Shown here piece after piece: positions 1-7,079 of a DNA stretch of 12,173 bases. Within the stretch, counting starts at the first letter, position 1. Each line of letters opens with the position of its first letter. The position numbers and the translations under genes were made by a program. The DNA comes from Rikenellaceae bacterium. GTDB taxonomy: Bacteria > Bacteroidota > Bacteroidia > Bacteroidales > UBA932. Under the pieces are notes generated by a model, which made no database searches, had not been told where the DNA came from, and saw only the letters and a program-made list of their open reading frames with translations. The stretch spans positions 1 to 12,173 of the forward strand of contig CAAGFN010000012.1 of assembly GCA_900769145.1 (NCBI GenBank), written 5' to 3'.

Positions 1-378
1 CACGGCATAGATTTCATAAATACCGCTCAATATCGGATTCCCGTCAATGTCGGTCGTAACCGGAGCGGTCAATTTGTAGGTACGTGAGTCACCAAGCTCA
101 CGGTCTGTAACAGCAGAACCGGCATCCAGCTTGCCGGTCAAGTCAATGACCATCTTCCTGCCCTCCTCGGAGAACATGATGAGCATCAACTCGTTGATTT
201 CGCTTTCATAGTCATAGATTCCCCTGGTCATCACGACATCACTTCCCTTGCCGAGATTAATCAGGACGTCAAGAGATGCCGGGAGGCCCGACTCGAAATT
301 CACACGTGACATTTCTTTCTGGCATCCCGCCAGAATAGAGGCGCAGCATACGAGCGCGAAAATAATCAGCTTTCTCAT
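1..378 (-). CDS. Fimbrillin-like surface lipoprotein, N-terminal part (3' end outside window)
   Basis: An open frame of 126 codons runs from the ATG at 378-376 to the window edge without a stop. The first 19 residues form a lipoprotein signal: positively charged MRK, a hydrophobic core, then lipobox LAGC with Cys19 as the lipidated residue. After it come a short linker, a beta-rich stretch, a 'TRG' (about residue 66), and then 'ESEINELMLIMF' followed by 'SEEGRKMV'. This order (Thr-Arg, acidic residues plus 'I..L.v.vF...G') is typical of the N-domain of Bacteroidales fimbrillin/FimA- and DUF4906-type pilus proteins. In those proteins the lipidated precursor is exported and cleaved by an Arg-gingipain-type protease before assembly. 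Whether this is a shaft, anchor or tip subunit cannot be told from the N-terminus. It follows a 56-codon gene by 11 bp, and a GGAG at 386-383 lies 4 nt before the ATG. The lipoprotein call is firm; the fimbrial call is moderate. Confidence 0.75.
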   Translation of the reverse strand, partial: MRKLIIFALVCCASILAGCQKEMSRVNFESGLPASLDVLINLGKGSDVVMTRGIYDYESEINELMLIMFSEEGRKMVIDLTGKLDAGSAVTDRELGDSRTYKLTAPVTTDIDGNPILSGIYEIYAV

Positions 379-389
379 AATGCTCCAAC

Positions 390-560
390 TCAATCAAATG
401 TCACCTGATTCTCGAAGGTGTCATATTCCTCCACCTTCACTGTAACATCTTCCTTCCCGATTTCCTTGACAGGCTGGGAAGCAGCGAGAAATGCAGACTC
501 GAGAGACAATCTCGCCATTGAGGTCGCAGGGACCTCGTAAGTTTTCAATTCATTTTTCAT
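390..560 (-). CDS. Small YxxP-type protein (56 aa) upstream of fimbrial lipoprotein gene
   Basis: ATG at 560-558, TGA at 392-390, 56 residues. The protein starts MKNELKTYEVPATSMARL, continues 'SLESAFLAASQ', and ends in a charged, acidic segment (EDVTVKVEEYDTF...FD). It has no signal peptide or membrane segment, so it is probably cytosolic or a very small secreted peptide. From general knowledge, Bacteroidales genomes encode many short proteins starting MKK-x-Y-x-x-P, followed by 'LxxExxxLaaS' and a variable acidic tail, often next to fimbrillin-type genes; their function is unknown. This one fits that pattern (Y8, P11, E20, L24 to S27). It lies 11 bp before the fimbrial lipoprotein gene, so the two are probably co-transcribed. 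Upstream is the terminator of the polysaccharide operon, so it should have its own promoter within 561-657. The reading frame and context support a real gene; no biochemical role can be assigned. Confidence 0.65.
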   Translation of the reverse strand: MKNELKTYEVPATSMARLSLESAFLAASQPVKEIGKEDVTVKVEEYDTFENQVTFD

Positions 561-657
561 TTCGTATTCAAAAAATTTTATGCATCTATCCCACCGGAGG
601 ATGCGAACATAATATCAATCTTGAATACGTTTTGACATAGGTAGTTAGTTAATAGTT

Positions 658-692
658 AAAAACCCGCCGGCCCTGTACCTGGCCGACGGGTT
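658..692 (-). terminator. Rho-independent terminator of the exopolysaccharide operon
   Basis: On the + strand the arms are 661-672 (AACCCGCCGGCC) and 681-692 (GGCCGACGGGTT). They pair over 12 positions with one C/A mismatch and an 8-base loop at 673-680. Read on the minus strand, the hairpin is followed directly by a run of five T (662-658) and an AT-rich stretch. It begins 28 bp after the stop codon of the last barrel gene (721). This closes the long minus-strand operon and separates it from the small protein/fimbrial unit at 1-560. The + strand side has no T-run, so it should act in one direction. Confidence 0.85.
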
Positions 693-720
693 CGATCTAC
701 TCAACGCTTCACAGCGGCTT

Positions 721-1881
721 TCAATCATTGCGGGTTATCACTGCCCTGCTCAAGCTAGGGTCATCGTAGAACATATTGCCTACGCCGCCCTTGTAATCAA
801 TCTTGAGCATAGAGGCAGGGACATTATATTCCTTGACCAGACAGTCATATACAGCTTGTGCCCTTTCACGGCTGAGACGCTGGTTGATGGTTTCATTACC
901 TGTGCCCTCATCAGCATAACCGGTAACGGTGTAATGCAGATTGTTGGACTTGATAATTTCAGCGAGGATGGCCAGGTTCGCCTTGCCCTCACTGGAGAGA
1001 GTACTCTTCGCAATCTCGAATACCACGTAGTAAGGCGAAGAGATGACATTGACCTTGTGGATTTCCTCAGGCTTACGGTTGCGGAGGGAATCTACCTCCT
1101 GTGCAAGATCCTCCTTCTCGGTCTTCAGGTCCTCAAGTTCCTTCAACATGTCGGAGACATCCTCAGTGATAGTCTTGGTGACTGTCCTGGTCCTGCTCCA
1201 ACCCCTCGGGGCGAACTTGTAGGCAAAACCGAAGGACAATGAGAGAGCCCCGTCGAAACGCCTGCCGCCCTGCTCCTTGTCGAACCTGTCATTGGTCAGC
1301 ATTGAACGGAGGTCAATGGTGAAGTCCAGAGCCTTGCAGAGTCTCAATGCATTGTAGATACCGAGATGTCCTGCGATTTCGTTCTGGGTTGGAGCGTCAT
1401 AGGTCCTGCCGTATCCTACTCCGATATATGGAGAGCAACTCCAGAACCTGTCCTCCTTCCAGCCGCCGATGAGATTGCAGAGGTTCAACATAGCATCAAT
1501 CTGGAGGTTGAAATACTTGAACTTGTTATTGACATAGGTGCCATTGGCATCAGGAGCGGCTCCCTTGTAGTAGAGTCCGTTATAGAGGAACCTGAAGCCG
1601 ACGCTCGGGGTGAACCATTTTCCCACATAGATTTCAAGGTCCGGAGAAATCCTCTTTCCGAAAGCGGCGGCCTTGTCTCCATCACCGAAATATACCTGGG
1701 GACCGGCAGCCACGCCGACAAACCAGTTGGCCTTAGGACCGGCCGTCTGAACCCTGTATTTCTCCTTGCTGTACTCCACTGTCTCCACAGTAGTAGTCTT
1801 GACAGTGGTCTGGGCGAATGCCGGAAGTGCCAGGGCAGCACTCAATATGAATATTACAAATTCTCTCATAATCATTAACAT
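721..1881 (-). CDS. Outer-membrane beta-barrel protein with coiled-coil linker and C-terminal OmpA peptidoglycan-binding domain
   Basis: 386 residues from the ATG at 1881. Met3 (1875) and Met5 (1869) are alternatives; the Met5 start gives the cleanest signal peptide (MREFVIFILSAALALPAFA, then Q). Residues about 48-225 are a barrel-like region with alternating strands and landmarks PKANWF, YFGD, GKWFTPSVGFR and a final 'FAYKFAPRGW'. Residues about 240-270 are a Leu/Glu/Lys heptad segment, likely a coiled-coil spacer. Residues about 283-386 form an OmpA-like domain: 'YYVVFEIAKSTLSSEG', then TGYADEGTGN and NQRLSRERAQAV. D324 and R340 match the Asp and Arg that in E. coli OmpA (D271, R286) hold diaminopimelate of peptidoglycan. 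The likely role is an outer-membrane protein tied to the cell wall, perhaps scaffolding the export machine encoded upstream; that role is inferred from operon position. It starts 7 bp after its paralog and is the last gene before the terminator. Confidence 0.88.
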   Translation of the reverse strand: MLMIMREFVIFILSAALALPAFAQTTVKTTTVETVEYSKEKYRVQTAGPKANWFVGVAAGPQVYFGDGDKAAAFGKRISPDLEIYVGKWFTPSVGFRFLYNGLYYKGAAPDANGTYVNNKFKYFNLQIDAMLNLCNLIGGWKEDRFWSCSPYIGVGYGRTYDAPTQNEIAGHLGIYNALRLCKALDFTIDLRSMLTNDRFDKEQGGRRFDGALSLSFGFAYKFAPRGWSRTRTVTKTITEDVSDMLKELEDLKTEKEDLAQEVDSLRNRKPEEIHKVNVISSPYYVVFEIAKSTLSSEGKANLAILAEIIKSNNLHYTVTGYADEGTGNETINQRLSRERAQAVYDCLVKEYNVPASMLKIDYKGGVGNMFYDDPSLSRAVITRND

Positions 1882-1888
1882 TTACAAA

Positions 1889-3064
1889 TCATTCACCTCT
1901 GACGACAACAGATCCGGCCTTGTAGCTTACGCCCGGCTTCCAGGTCTCGAACTCAATCCTGACTTTCTCCTCAGGCACCTTGAACTCGTTCACGAGACAA
2001 TCCTTGACAACCTCGGCACGGTGTGCGATGATGGCCCTTGACACAGCGTCGGCATTCTCAGGATAGTATCCGGTGAGGACGACATTGGAACCACTCTTGA
2101 TGAGGAGCTCGGAGAAGAGGCCTAGATTGACCTGATATTCTCTCTCAAGATTCTCTGAAGAATCCTTGAAGAAGACCTCGTATGCAGAGACGAACTTGTT
2201 GACAGTCACCACATTGGTACCAGGATCAATGCCTTGGAGCTTCTCGGACTCGGCAGCGAGGGCCTCGTTGTCGGCCTTGAGTTCATTAATCTGCCTGATG
2301 ATGTCATCAGCATTGGAGCGGTTGTACCTGGTAACGTTCTTCTGGCGATCCCAGCCTCTCGGCTTGAACTTGTAGGAAACACCTACAGTAGCGGAAAGGA
2401 TTCCCTCTCCTGAACGGCCACCATACTCTCCGTCGAATGCATCATTGACGTATGACATCTTGACATCGAGGTTGACATCCCAGCCGTCGGCAACACGGAA
2501 AGCATTGAAGAGACCGCCCCTGACGAGGAGCTCATTGTCCTTCGGGGTCTGGGTTACCCTTGCGACACCCACTCCGACATAAGGGCTGCAGTTCCAGACC
2601 ATCTTCTCCCTGTAGCCAAGGATGACATTGCTGAGATTTACCATCACATCGGTGGCGAATGTCATTGATTTGAACTTCTGCTTGGTGAGCCAGTATGGTG
2701 CTCCGCCCTTGCCCGGCACCTCGACACCAAGACTGTGAGTACCGTCCTGGGTGGCTCCCTTGTAGGAAAGTCCGCTGTACATCACGCGGAATCCGACTGA
2801 AGGGGTGAACCATTTTCCTACAGCGATGTCCAATGCAGGGGCCACTCTCTGGAAGAACGGTACCCTGTTGTCGTGGTCACCGAAATAAACCTGTCCCCCG
2901 AAGCCTGCGCTGATAAACCAGTTGGCCTTCGGGCCCTTGAGTTCCACCTCCCTCTTGGAGGTAGAGTACTCGACTGTTTCTTCCACTTCCCCGGCAGGCT
3001 CCTGCGCAAGAACCGGCAGGACAGCCAGGGCGGAAAGAATGCAAGTAATAAACTTGTTGATCAT
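1889..3064 (-). CDS. Outer-membrane beta-barrel protein, paralog with degenerate OmpA-like C-terminus
   Basis: 391 residues. Signal peptide MINKFITCILSALAVLPVLA, then QEPAG. The barrel region, about 45-237, shares landmarks with the next gene (GPKANWF, QVYFGD, GKWFTPSVGFR, CSPYVGVGVAR, SYKFKPRGWDR), so the two are tandem duplicates that have diverged strongly. A charged helical segment at about 252-277 (RQINELKADNEALAAESEKL) corresponds to the paralog's coiled coil. The C-terminal domain (about 287-391) keeps the fold pattern: 'SAYEVFFKDSSENL', 'VVLTGYYPE', 'AHRAEVVKDCL'. However, the peptidoglycan-binding Asp after TGY is replaced (Tyr-Tyr-Pro), the Asn/Leu-Ser segment is lost, and the loop is two residues shorter; only the Arg (R349) remains. 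It begins 26 bp after the tyrosine kinase stop. I infer an envelope role in polysaccharide secretion but see no direct proof. Confidence 0.85.
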   Translation of the reverse strand: MINKFITCILSALAVLPVLAQEPAGEVEETVEYSTSKREVELKGPKANWFISAGFGGQVYFGDHDNRVPFFQRVAPALDIAVGKWFTPSVGFRVMYSGLSYKGATQDGTHSLGVEVPGKGGAPYWLTKQKFKSMTFATDVMVNLSNVILGYREKMVWNCSPYVGVGVARVTQTPKDNELLVRGGLFNAFRVADGWDVNLDVKMSYVNDAFDGEYGGRSGEGILSATVGVSYKFKPRGWDRQKNVTRYNRSNADDIIRQINELKADNEALAAESEKLQGIDPGTNVVTVNKFVSAYEVFFKDSSENLEREYQVNLGLFSELLIKSGSNVVLTGYYPENADAVSRAIIAHRAEVVKDCLVNEFKVPEEKVRIEFETWKPGVSYKAGSVVVRGE

Positions 3065-3090
3065 ACCTTTATAACTTTTAGAATCACTTA

Positions 3091-5394
3091 TTATTTCTTC
3101 TTGCTTGACTTTTTATGGCCGTATCCGTAGCCATAGCCATAGCCGTAACCGTAGCCATATCCGTAGCCGTAACCCCTTGAATGATACTCGACTCCGTTCA
3201 TTATCACGGCCATATTGTTCAGTTTCTTCTCCTGGTACATGGCCTCGATGTCAGGCAGCTGTCTCCTGTCGAGACGGCCCGCCCTGATAATGAATATGGT
3301 CAGGTCGGCAATCCTGCCCGAAATCGTAGCGTCGGCCACCATTCCCGCAGGCACGCTGTCGGCGATAATGTAGTCGTAGCGCTCCTTGAGGGCAGCCACG
3401 AGGTCATCCAGCCTGGAGTCCATCAGGAGCTCGGCAGGGTTAGGTGCAGGTGAACCGGCCGGAACAATGTCAAGTTTTCCTTCCTGTCTGTGGATGATGT
3501 CATCTACCGTCAGGCTCTCATCCGCAATGAAATTGGTCACGCCTGAGGCCCTCTTGCCGAAATTGTGGCTCAATGTTCCCTTCCTGATATCAAGGTCCAG
3601 GAGGACCACCTTCTTGCCTGCAGATGCCAGAGTATCAGCCAGACGGGTGGAGATATAGGTCTTTCCTGCTCCCTCATTGATGGAAGTCGTGACAATGACC
3701 TTGAGCGGCTTGTCCTTCTTGCTCATGAACGAGAGATTGGTCCTGACTATCTTGAGGGCCTCCTTCACGAGGCTGTCATCGTCCTTCTGCTCAGGCACGG
3801 AGCCGAGGAACGGCAGAGTGAGCTTGCCCTGGATATCCTTGCGGCTGTGAACCCTGGTGTCCATGAACATAATCATCAGGAAGATGACGCAAGGGATGGC
3901 CAGGCCGAGAAGCAGGCCGAGGAAAAGTATCTTGTTGCGGTTCGGGGCAATCGGTGAAAGTGGTCCGTAGGCCTCGTCGATAACCCTCGCATTGTTGTCC
4001 GCCATGGCCTGGGAGAGAGCATTCTCCTCACGCTTGTTGAGCAGGAAGAGGTAGAGGGACTCCTTGATCTTCTGCTGCCTCTCGATGGAGAGCATCTGAC
4101 GCTGCTTGGTCGGGATGGAAGCCACCCTGTACTGTGCGTTCCTCTCACGGGACATCGCATCCGTCTTCCTGACATTGATGCTGACTATCATATTGTCAAC
4201 GGCCCTGATGATGGACTGTTTCATCGCACGCAGGGTGTTGTTCAGTTCGACCACGACAGGGTTCTTCTCGCTGCTGTCCTCTATGAGTTTGTCCCTGCGG
4301 AGCTTGGCCGCATTGTACTGCGAGATCTGGCTCTCAATATTGATGTCGCTGATGCCCGTGTTGGAAGGGATGAGGTCAATCTCCTTGGTCGGGTCGGTGA
4401 GGTATTCCTTTATATATTCCGCCAGACGGAGCTGTGTGTCGAGTTCAAGCACGCTGGAATTGTACTTCTGGGACTCGCCCATGTACATTCCGGCCGCACT
4501 CGAGAGGTCAACTATCTGGTTGGCCTTCTTGAACGACTCCAGGTCGGACTCCACGCCGCCAAGTTCGCGCTCAATGATGACGAGCCTCTCGTTGATGAAC
4601 TCGGCCGTATTCACAGCCACCTGGTTCTTGTCATTGACCGCCTCCTCATTGTAAACGGAGATGAGGGTATTGAGCACATTCTCAGCACGTTCCGGGGAGC
4701 CGTCCCTCATTGAGAGGGTGAGGATGGACGCATCGTCCTCCTCCTGCCTGATGCCGATGCTTCCGGATATGGAGGCTACGACTGAGCGCATAGGGAACTT
4801 GCTGACTTTCAGGTCCGTGCCAAACCATCTTCCGGAGAAGTAGTTGGTCTTGGTCACCAGAATCTTGTTGCCCGCCACGAGGGTCGTGTCATTGATTTTC
4901 ACATTGTACTTGCCCTCCGTCCCGTCTCCGGAAACTTCATGAATCATGACTTCGGTGTCATTCTTCGGGGTCAATGTGAATGCCACATATCTCTCAGGCG
5001 TGGTGTCTATGAAGGTGACAGTGACCGGGGCTCCGGTGTAGAGTTCCTTCATCCTGAAGCCGGACTTGACCTTGTAGCTGACATCCGCCCTGGTCCTTGA
5101 GACCACCTCGGTCAGAAGACGCCTGGACTTGAACTGCAATATCTCATTGGAGACATTGACCTTGTTGATGTAGTTGTCATACCTGTCGAGGCCTGCGGAA
5201 ACAGTCTTGTTCGACGGGTCCTTGATGATGACGGTGGAGGACCTGAAGAATGTCTGCGGAGTCCTGGAATACTGGAACCAGGCCAGGCCGACACAGAGCA
5301 CTGTCGATATCAGAAACCATTTCCACTTTGACAGAAGGTACAGGAGAATGTCCATCACATTCAATTCCTGCGAAGTATTGTTGTTGTTCTGCAT
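3091..5394 (-). CDS. Wzc-type polysaccharide co-polymerase / BY-family tyrosine autokinase
   Basis: 767 residues, an inner-membrane regulator of polysaccharide chain length and export. TM1 lies at about 25-42 (WKWFLISTVLCVGLAWFQ). The periplasmic Wzz-like domain follows with long helical segments (about 250-430), and TM2 lies at 487-511. The cytosolic BY-kinase domain (about 530-735) has Walker A SINEGAGKT with K578, Walker A' LLDLDIRKG (D600, D602) and Walker B YIIAD (D679). The common P-loop reads PGEGKT where this protein has EGAGKT; the Gly, Lys and Thr that matter are kept. The C-terminus is G741 to G759, strictly alternating Gly-Tyr with nine Tyr, then HKKSSKKK. BY-kinases carry a C-terminal tyrosine cluster phosphorylated in trans, and cycles of phosphorylation control oligomer state and polymer output. 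Kinase and co-polymerase are fused, as in proteobacterial Wzc and unlike the split CapA/CapB of Firmicutes. It starts 3 bp after the Wza-like gene, the usual Wza-Wzc pairing. Confidence 0.95.
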   Translation of the reverse strand: MQNNNNTSQELNVMDILLYLLSKWKWFLISTVLCVGLAWFQYSRTPQTFFRSSTVIIKDPSNKTVSAGLDRYDNYINKVNVSNEILQFKSRRLLTEVVSRTRADVSYKVKSGFRMKELYTGAPVTVTFIDTTPERYVAFTLTPKNDTEVMIHEVSGDGTEGKYNVKINDTTLVAGNKILVTKTNYFSGRWFGTDLKVSKFPMRSVVASISGSIGIRQEEDDASILTLSMRDGSPERAENVLNTLISVYNEEAVNDKNQVAVNTAEFINERLVIIERELGGVESDLESFKKANQIVDLSSAAGMYMGESQKYNSSVLELDTQLRLAEYIKEYLTDPTKEIDLIPSNTGISDINIESQISQYNAAKLRRDKLIEDSSEKNPVVVELNNTLRAMKQSIIRAVDNMIVSINVRKTDAMSRERNAQYRVASIPTKQRQMLSIERQQKIKESLYLFLLNKREENALSQAMADNNARVIDEAYGPLSPIAPNRNKILFLGLLLGLAIPCVIFLMIMFMDTRVHSRKDIQGKLTLPFLGSVPEQKDDDSLVKEALKIVRTNLSFMSKKDKPLKVIVTTSINEGAGKTYISTRLADTLASAGKKVVLLDLDIRKGTLSHNFGKRASGVTNFIADESLTVDDIIHRQEGKLDIVPAGSPAPNPAELLMDSRLDDLVAALKERYDYIIADSVPAGMVADATISGRIADLTIFIIRAGRLDRRQLPDIEAMYQEKKLNNMAVIMNGVEYHSRGYGYGYGYGYGYGYGYGYGHKKSSKKK
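3118..3174 (-). repeat. In-frame (Gly-Tyr) hexanucleotide repeat encoding the kinase tyrosine tail
   Basis: Nineteen consecutive codons read G(YG)x9, residues 741-759 of the tyrosine kinase. The unit is 6 bp (Gly codon plus Tyr codon) but the codons are mixed: Tyr is TAC six times and TAT three times; Gly is GGC six times, GGA twice and GGT twice. The array therefore looks shaped by selection for the protein sequence or by older duplications, rather than being a fresh, perfect microsatellite. Any gain or loss of a whole unit stays in frame and changes the number of tyrosines available for autophosphorylation. Confidence 0.9.
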
Positions 5395-5397
5395 AGC

Positions 5398-6198
5398 CTA
5401 TTTTCTAGTACTGTTGACTGCCCAGATTACGGAGCAGACCGTGGTAATCAGCGAGGTGAAGAGGGTCACGTACTGGAGGGTCTTGTCCTCGCGGTCCTTC
5501 TTCTTATACTTCGGTTCCACGTAGATTATGTCATTCTGCTGCAGGAAGAAACAAGGAGAATTGAAGATTTCCTTGCTCCTGATGTCGTGCAGGTAGATTT
5601 CCTTGTTGCCATTGGTCTCCCTGATTACGGCAATGCGGTCGAGCCTGGACCTGTTGCTGAGGTCGCCTGCATTGGCAATGGCCTCCAGCAATGTCACCCT
5701 TCCGTCCTCAGATGTGAAGGTTCCGGTATGTCCGATGGCTCCAAGCACGGTGTACTTGAAATTGAGGAAGTCAATGCTGACCATCGGGGCCTTGATATAG
5801 TCACCGTCAATGATTTTGGCCTTGATGAGGTCCGATACCTCGCTGAGTTTCAGGCCCTCGATATGCAGGGTACCGAGAATCGGGAACTCAATGTTGCCGT
5901 TTTTGTCCACCCTGTAGCCGGAGTCGCCTGTGCCGTTCGCCTTGACCGAACCGTCCGCGGAGACGGAATACGAACCGCCCTTGACATTGAACGGCATCGC
6001 AAGCTCCATCTGCTTGCAGGTCACGGTGATGGCAAGCCTGTCATTGCACTGGACCACGGCCTCATGCCTGTAGTCGAAAGGATATTTCTGCCCGGCCTCC
6101 ATGTCATTGAGGTAGACGAAACTCCTTGACTGTCCGCAGGACGACAGCAATGCCGCCGCTGCGATTCCCGCAATAATAAGTCTTCTTATGTTCATCAT
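5398..6198 (-). CDS. Wza-like polysaccharide export lipoprotein
   Basis: 266 residues. ATG ATG at 6198-6193 gives two adjacent possible starts. The N-terminus is a lipoprotein signal ending LLSSC with Cys21 lipidated. Residues about 45-140 match the Poly_export domain, including 'DRLAITVTC' and 'GYRVDKNGNIEFPILG', followed by 'GLKLSEVSDLIKAKI'. Residues about 146-227 are an SLBB-type domain (YTVLGAIGHTGTF ... LLEAIANAGDLS ... IIYVEP). A hydrophobic helix at about 241-262 (YVTLFTSLITTVCSVIWAV) precedes the end and may cross the outer membrane as the C-terminal helix of Wza does. The protein would form the periplasmic/outer-membrane channel for the polymer and dock with the Wzc-type kinase encoded 3 bp downstream. 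It is shorter than E. coli Wza, as usual in Bacteroidota, with fewer SLBB repeats. It lies 14 bp after the HprK-like gene. Confidence 0.93.
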   Translation of the reverse strand: MMNIRRLIIAGIAAAALLSSCGQSRSFVYLNDMEAGQKYPFDYRHEAVVQCNDRLAITVTCKQMELAMPFNVKGGSYSVSADGSVKANGTGDSGYRVDKNGNIEFPILGTLHIEGLKLSEVSDLIKAKIIDGDYIKAPMVSIDFLNFKYTVLGAIGHTGTFTSEDGRVTLLEAIANAGDLSNRSRLDRIAVIRETNGNKEIYLHDIRSKEIFNSPCFFLQQNDIIYVEPKYKKKDREDKTLQYVTLFTSLITTVCSVIWAVNSTRK

Positions 6199-6212
6199 TA
6201 TTTATGTTGTTT

Positions 6213-7079
6213 TCAATTTATACTGCTTCCGCAGATGCTTCTTTCACACAATATGGCAGCCTCGTCGTCAGGCCGGCAGTCAAGCACGCCTGAACGTACA
6301 GAGCTGCAGATTTCCGCCAGGTTGTCATGCAGCCGGGTCTGGAGTACCCGGTCTCCCCTGACTGCCGAGCAGCTGGGAAGTATATTTGCAAACGCCTCAA
6401 TGTCAATGCATTCCGTATATCTGTTATACGGTGCCTGCCGGAGTCTGACAATGCCGCCGACAGGATGGCCTTCATTGACATAGCAGGGAGTTTTTCCGCT
6501 CCAGGGCGTCCCGTAGGCCATCACCCTGCCGCCTTCTATGCGGAGAGCGGGGTTGTCGTCATTGAGCAGCCTTGCCCCCGGGAAGTTCTTGAGCCACAAT
6601 GCCGAATGAGTGCTCTTTCCGGTCCCGCTGCTGCCGAGGAAAAGGAAGGCCCTGCCATCCAGTACGACAACTGATGAATGAATCGAAATGCACCCATATT
6701 TCAATGCGGCCTGCGAAAACGCAATCCTCAACATTGACACAAGGGCCGCAGAATAGTCCGGAGAGTCCTGGTCAAGGACTGCGTAATTTTCCATGAAACC
6801 ATTGCAGGACAGCATCTTATGACGCTCACTAACCGTTACGGCATAACTCCCTGTTTCCGATTTGCCGAGAACTACGTGGCCAAGGTCGGAGTCTGACTCG
6901 TCGATGACCTGCACTTCCGGGAATGTCACCATGCCGCTCTTCCTGACTGTGAATGTGAAATCAGGTTCGCCCGGACCGCAGAGGAAACTTCTGAATGATG
7001 GAAGACTCCGCTCCGGCTCAATGCTTTCCGGCAAATCCACCCGAAAAGTTATGCCTGCGACATTGTAGTAATAATTCAT
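6213..7079 (-). CDS. HPr-kinase-like (HprK C-terminal domain type) ATP-binding protein
   Basis: 288 residues, cytosolic. The N-terminal ~120 residues are a poorly recognisable beta-rich domain. The C-terminal part resembles the catalytic domain of HPr(Ser) kinase: 'CISIHSSVVVLDGRAFLFLG', P-loop GSSGTGKST (149-157, K155), then LLNDDNPAL (171-179) with the acidic pair D174/D175, and GTPWSGKT (190-197). It lacks the usual HprK N-domain and I see no HPr gene, so classical carbon-catabolite control is unlikely. Relatives that travel with PqqD-like and nucleotidyltransferase genes are known from exosortase-linked polysaccharide loci ('HprK-related kinase') and from paeninodin-type lasso-peptide clusters, where the kinase phosphorylates a serine of the peptide. 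Here the substrate is unknown. The start ATG overlaps the upstream nucleotidyltransferase stop by 4 bp (ATGA), suggesting coupled translation. The fold is well supported; the reaction is inferred. Confidence 0.85.
   Translation of the reverse strand: MNYYYNVAGITFRVDLPESIEPERSLPSFRSFLCGPGEPDFTFTVRKSGMVTFPEVQVIDESDSDLGHVVLGKSETGSYAVTVSERHKMLSCNGFMENYAVLDQDSPDYSAALVSMLRIAFSQAALKYGCISIHSSVVVLDGRAFLFLGSSGTGKSTHSALWLKNFPGARLLNDDNPALRIEGGRVMAYGTPWSGKTPCYVNEGHPVGGIVRLRQAPYNRYTECIDIEAFANILPSCSAVRGDRVLQTRLHDNLAEICSSVRSGVLDCRPDDEAAILCERSICGSSIN

Noticed and set aside
248..445. 65-aa open frame on the + strand
   Set aside because: It runs antisense across the fimbrial lipoprotein N-terminus and the small gene, has no recognisable motif, and its composition fits a shadow of the minus-strand genes.
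561..657. Promoter for the small protein/fimbrial unit
   Set aside because: A promoter is expected here. The best match to the Bacteroidota -7 box (TAnnTTTG) is TATGTTCG on the minus strand (611-604), but no TTTG or TTG lies at the expected -33 distance, so I do not call a site.
3118..3174. CRISPR or tandem DNA repeat array
   Set aside because: It is a coding Gly-Tyr repeat within the kinase frame, with no spacers.
6213..7079. Genuine HPr(Ser) kinase/phosphatase for carbon catabolite control
   Set aside because: It lacks the HprK N-domain, no HPr gene is visible, and the context is a polysaccharide operon with PqqD-like and nucleotidyltransferase genes.
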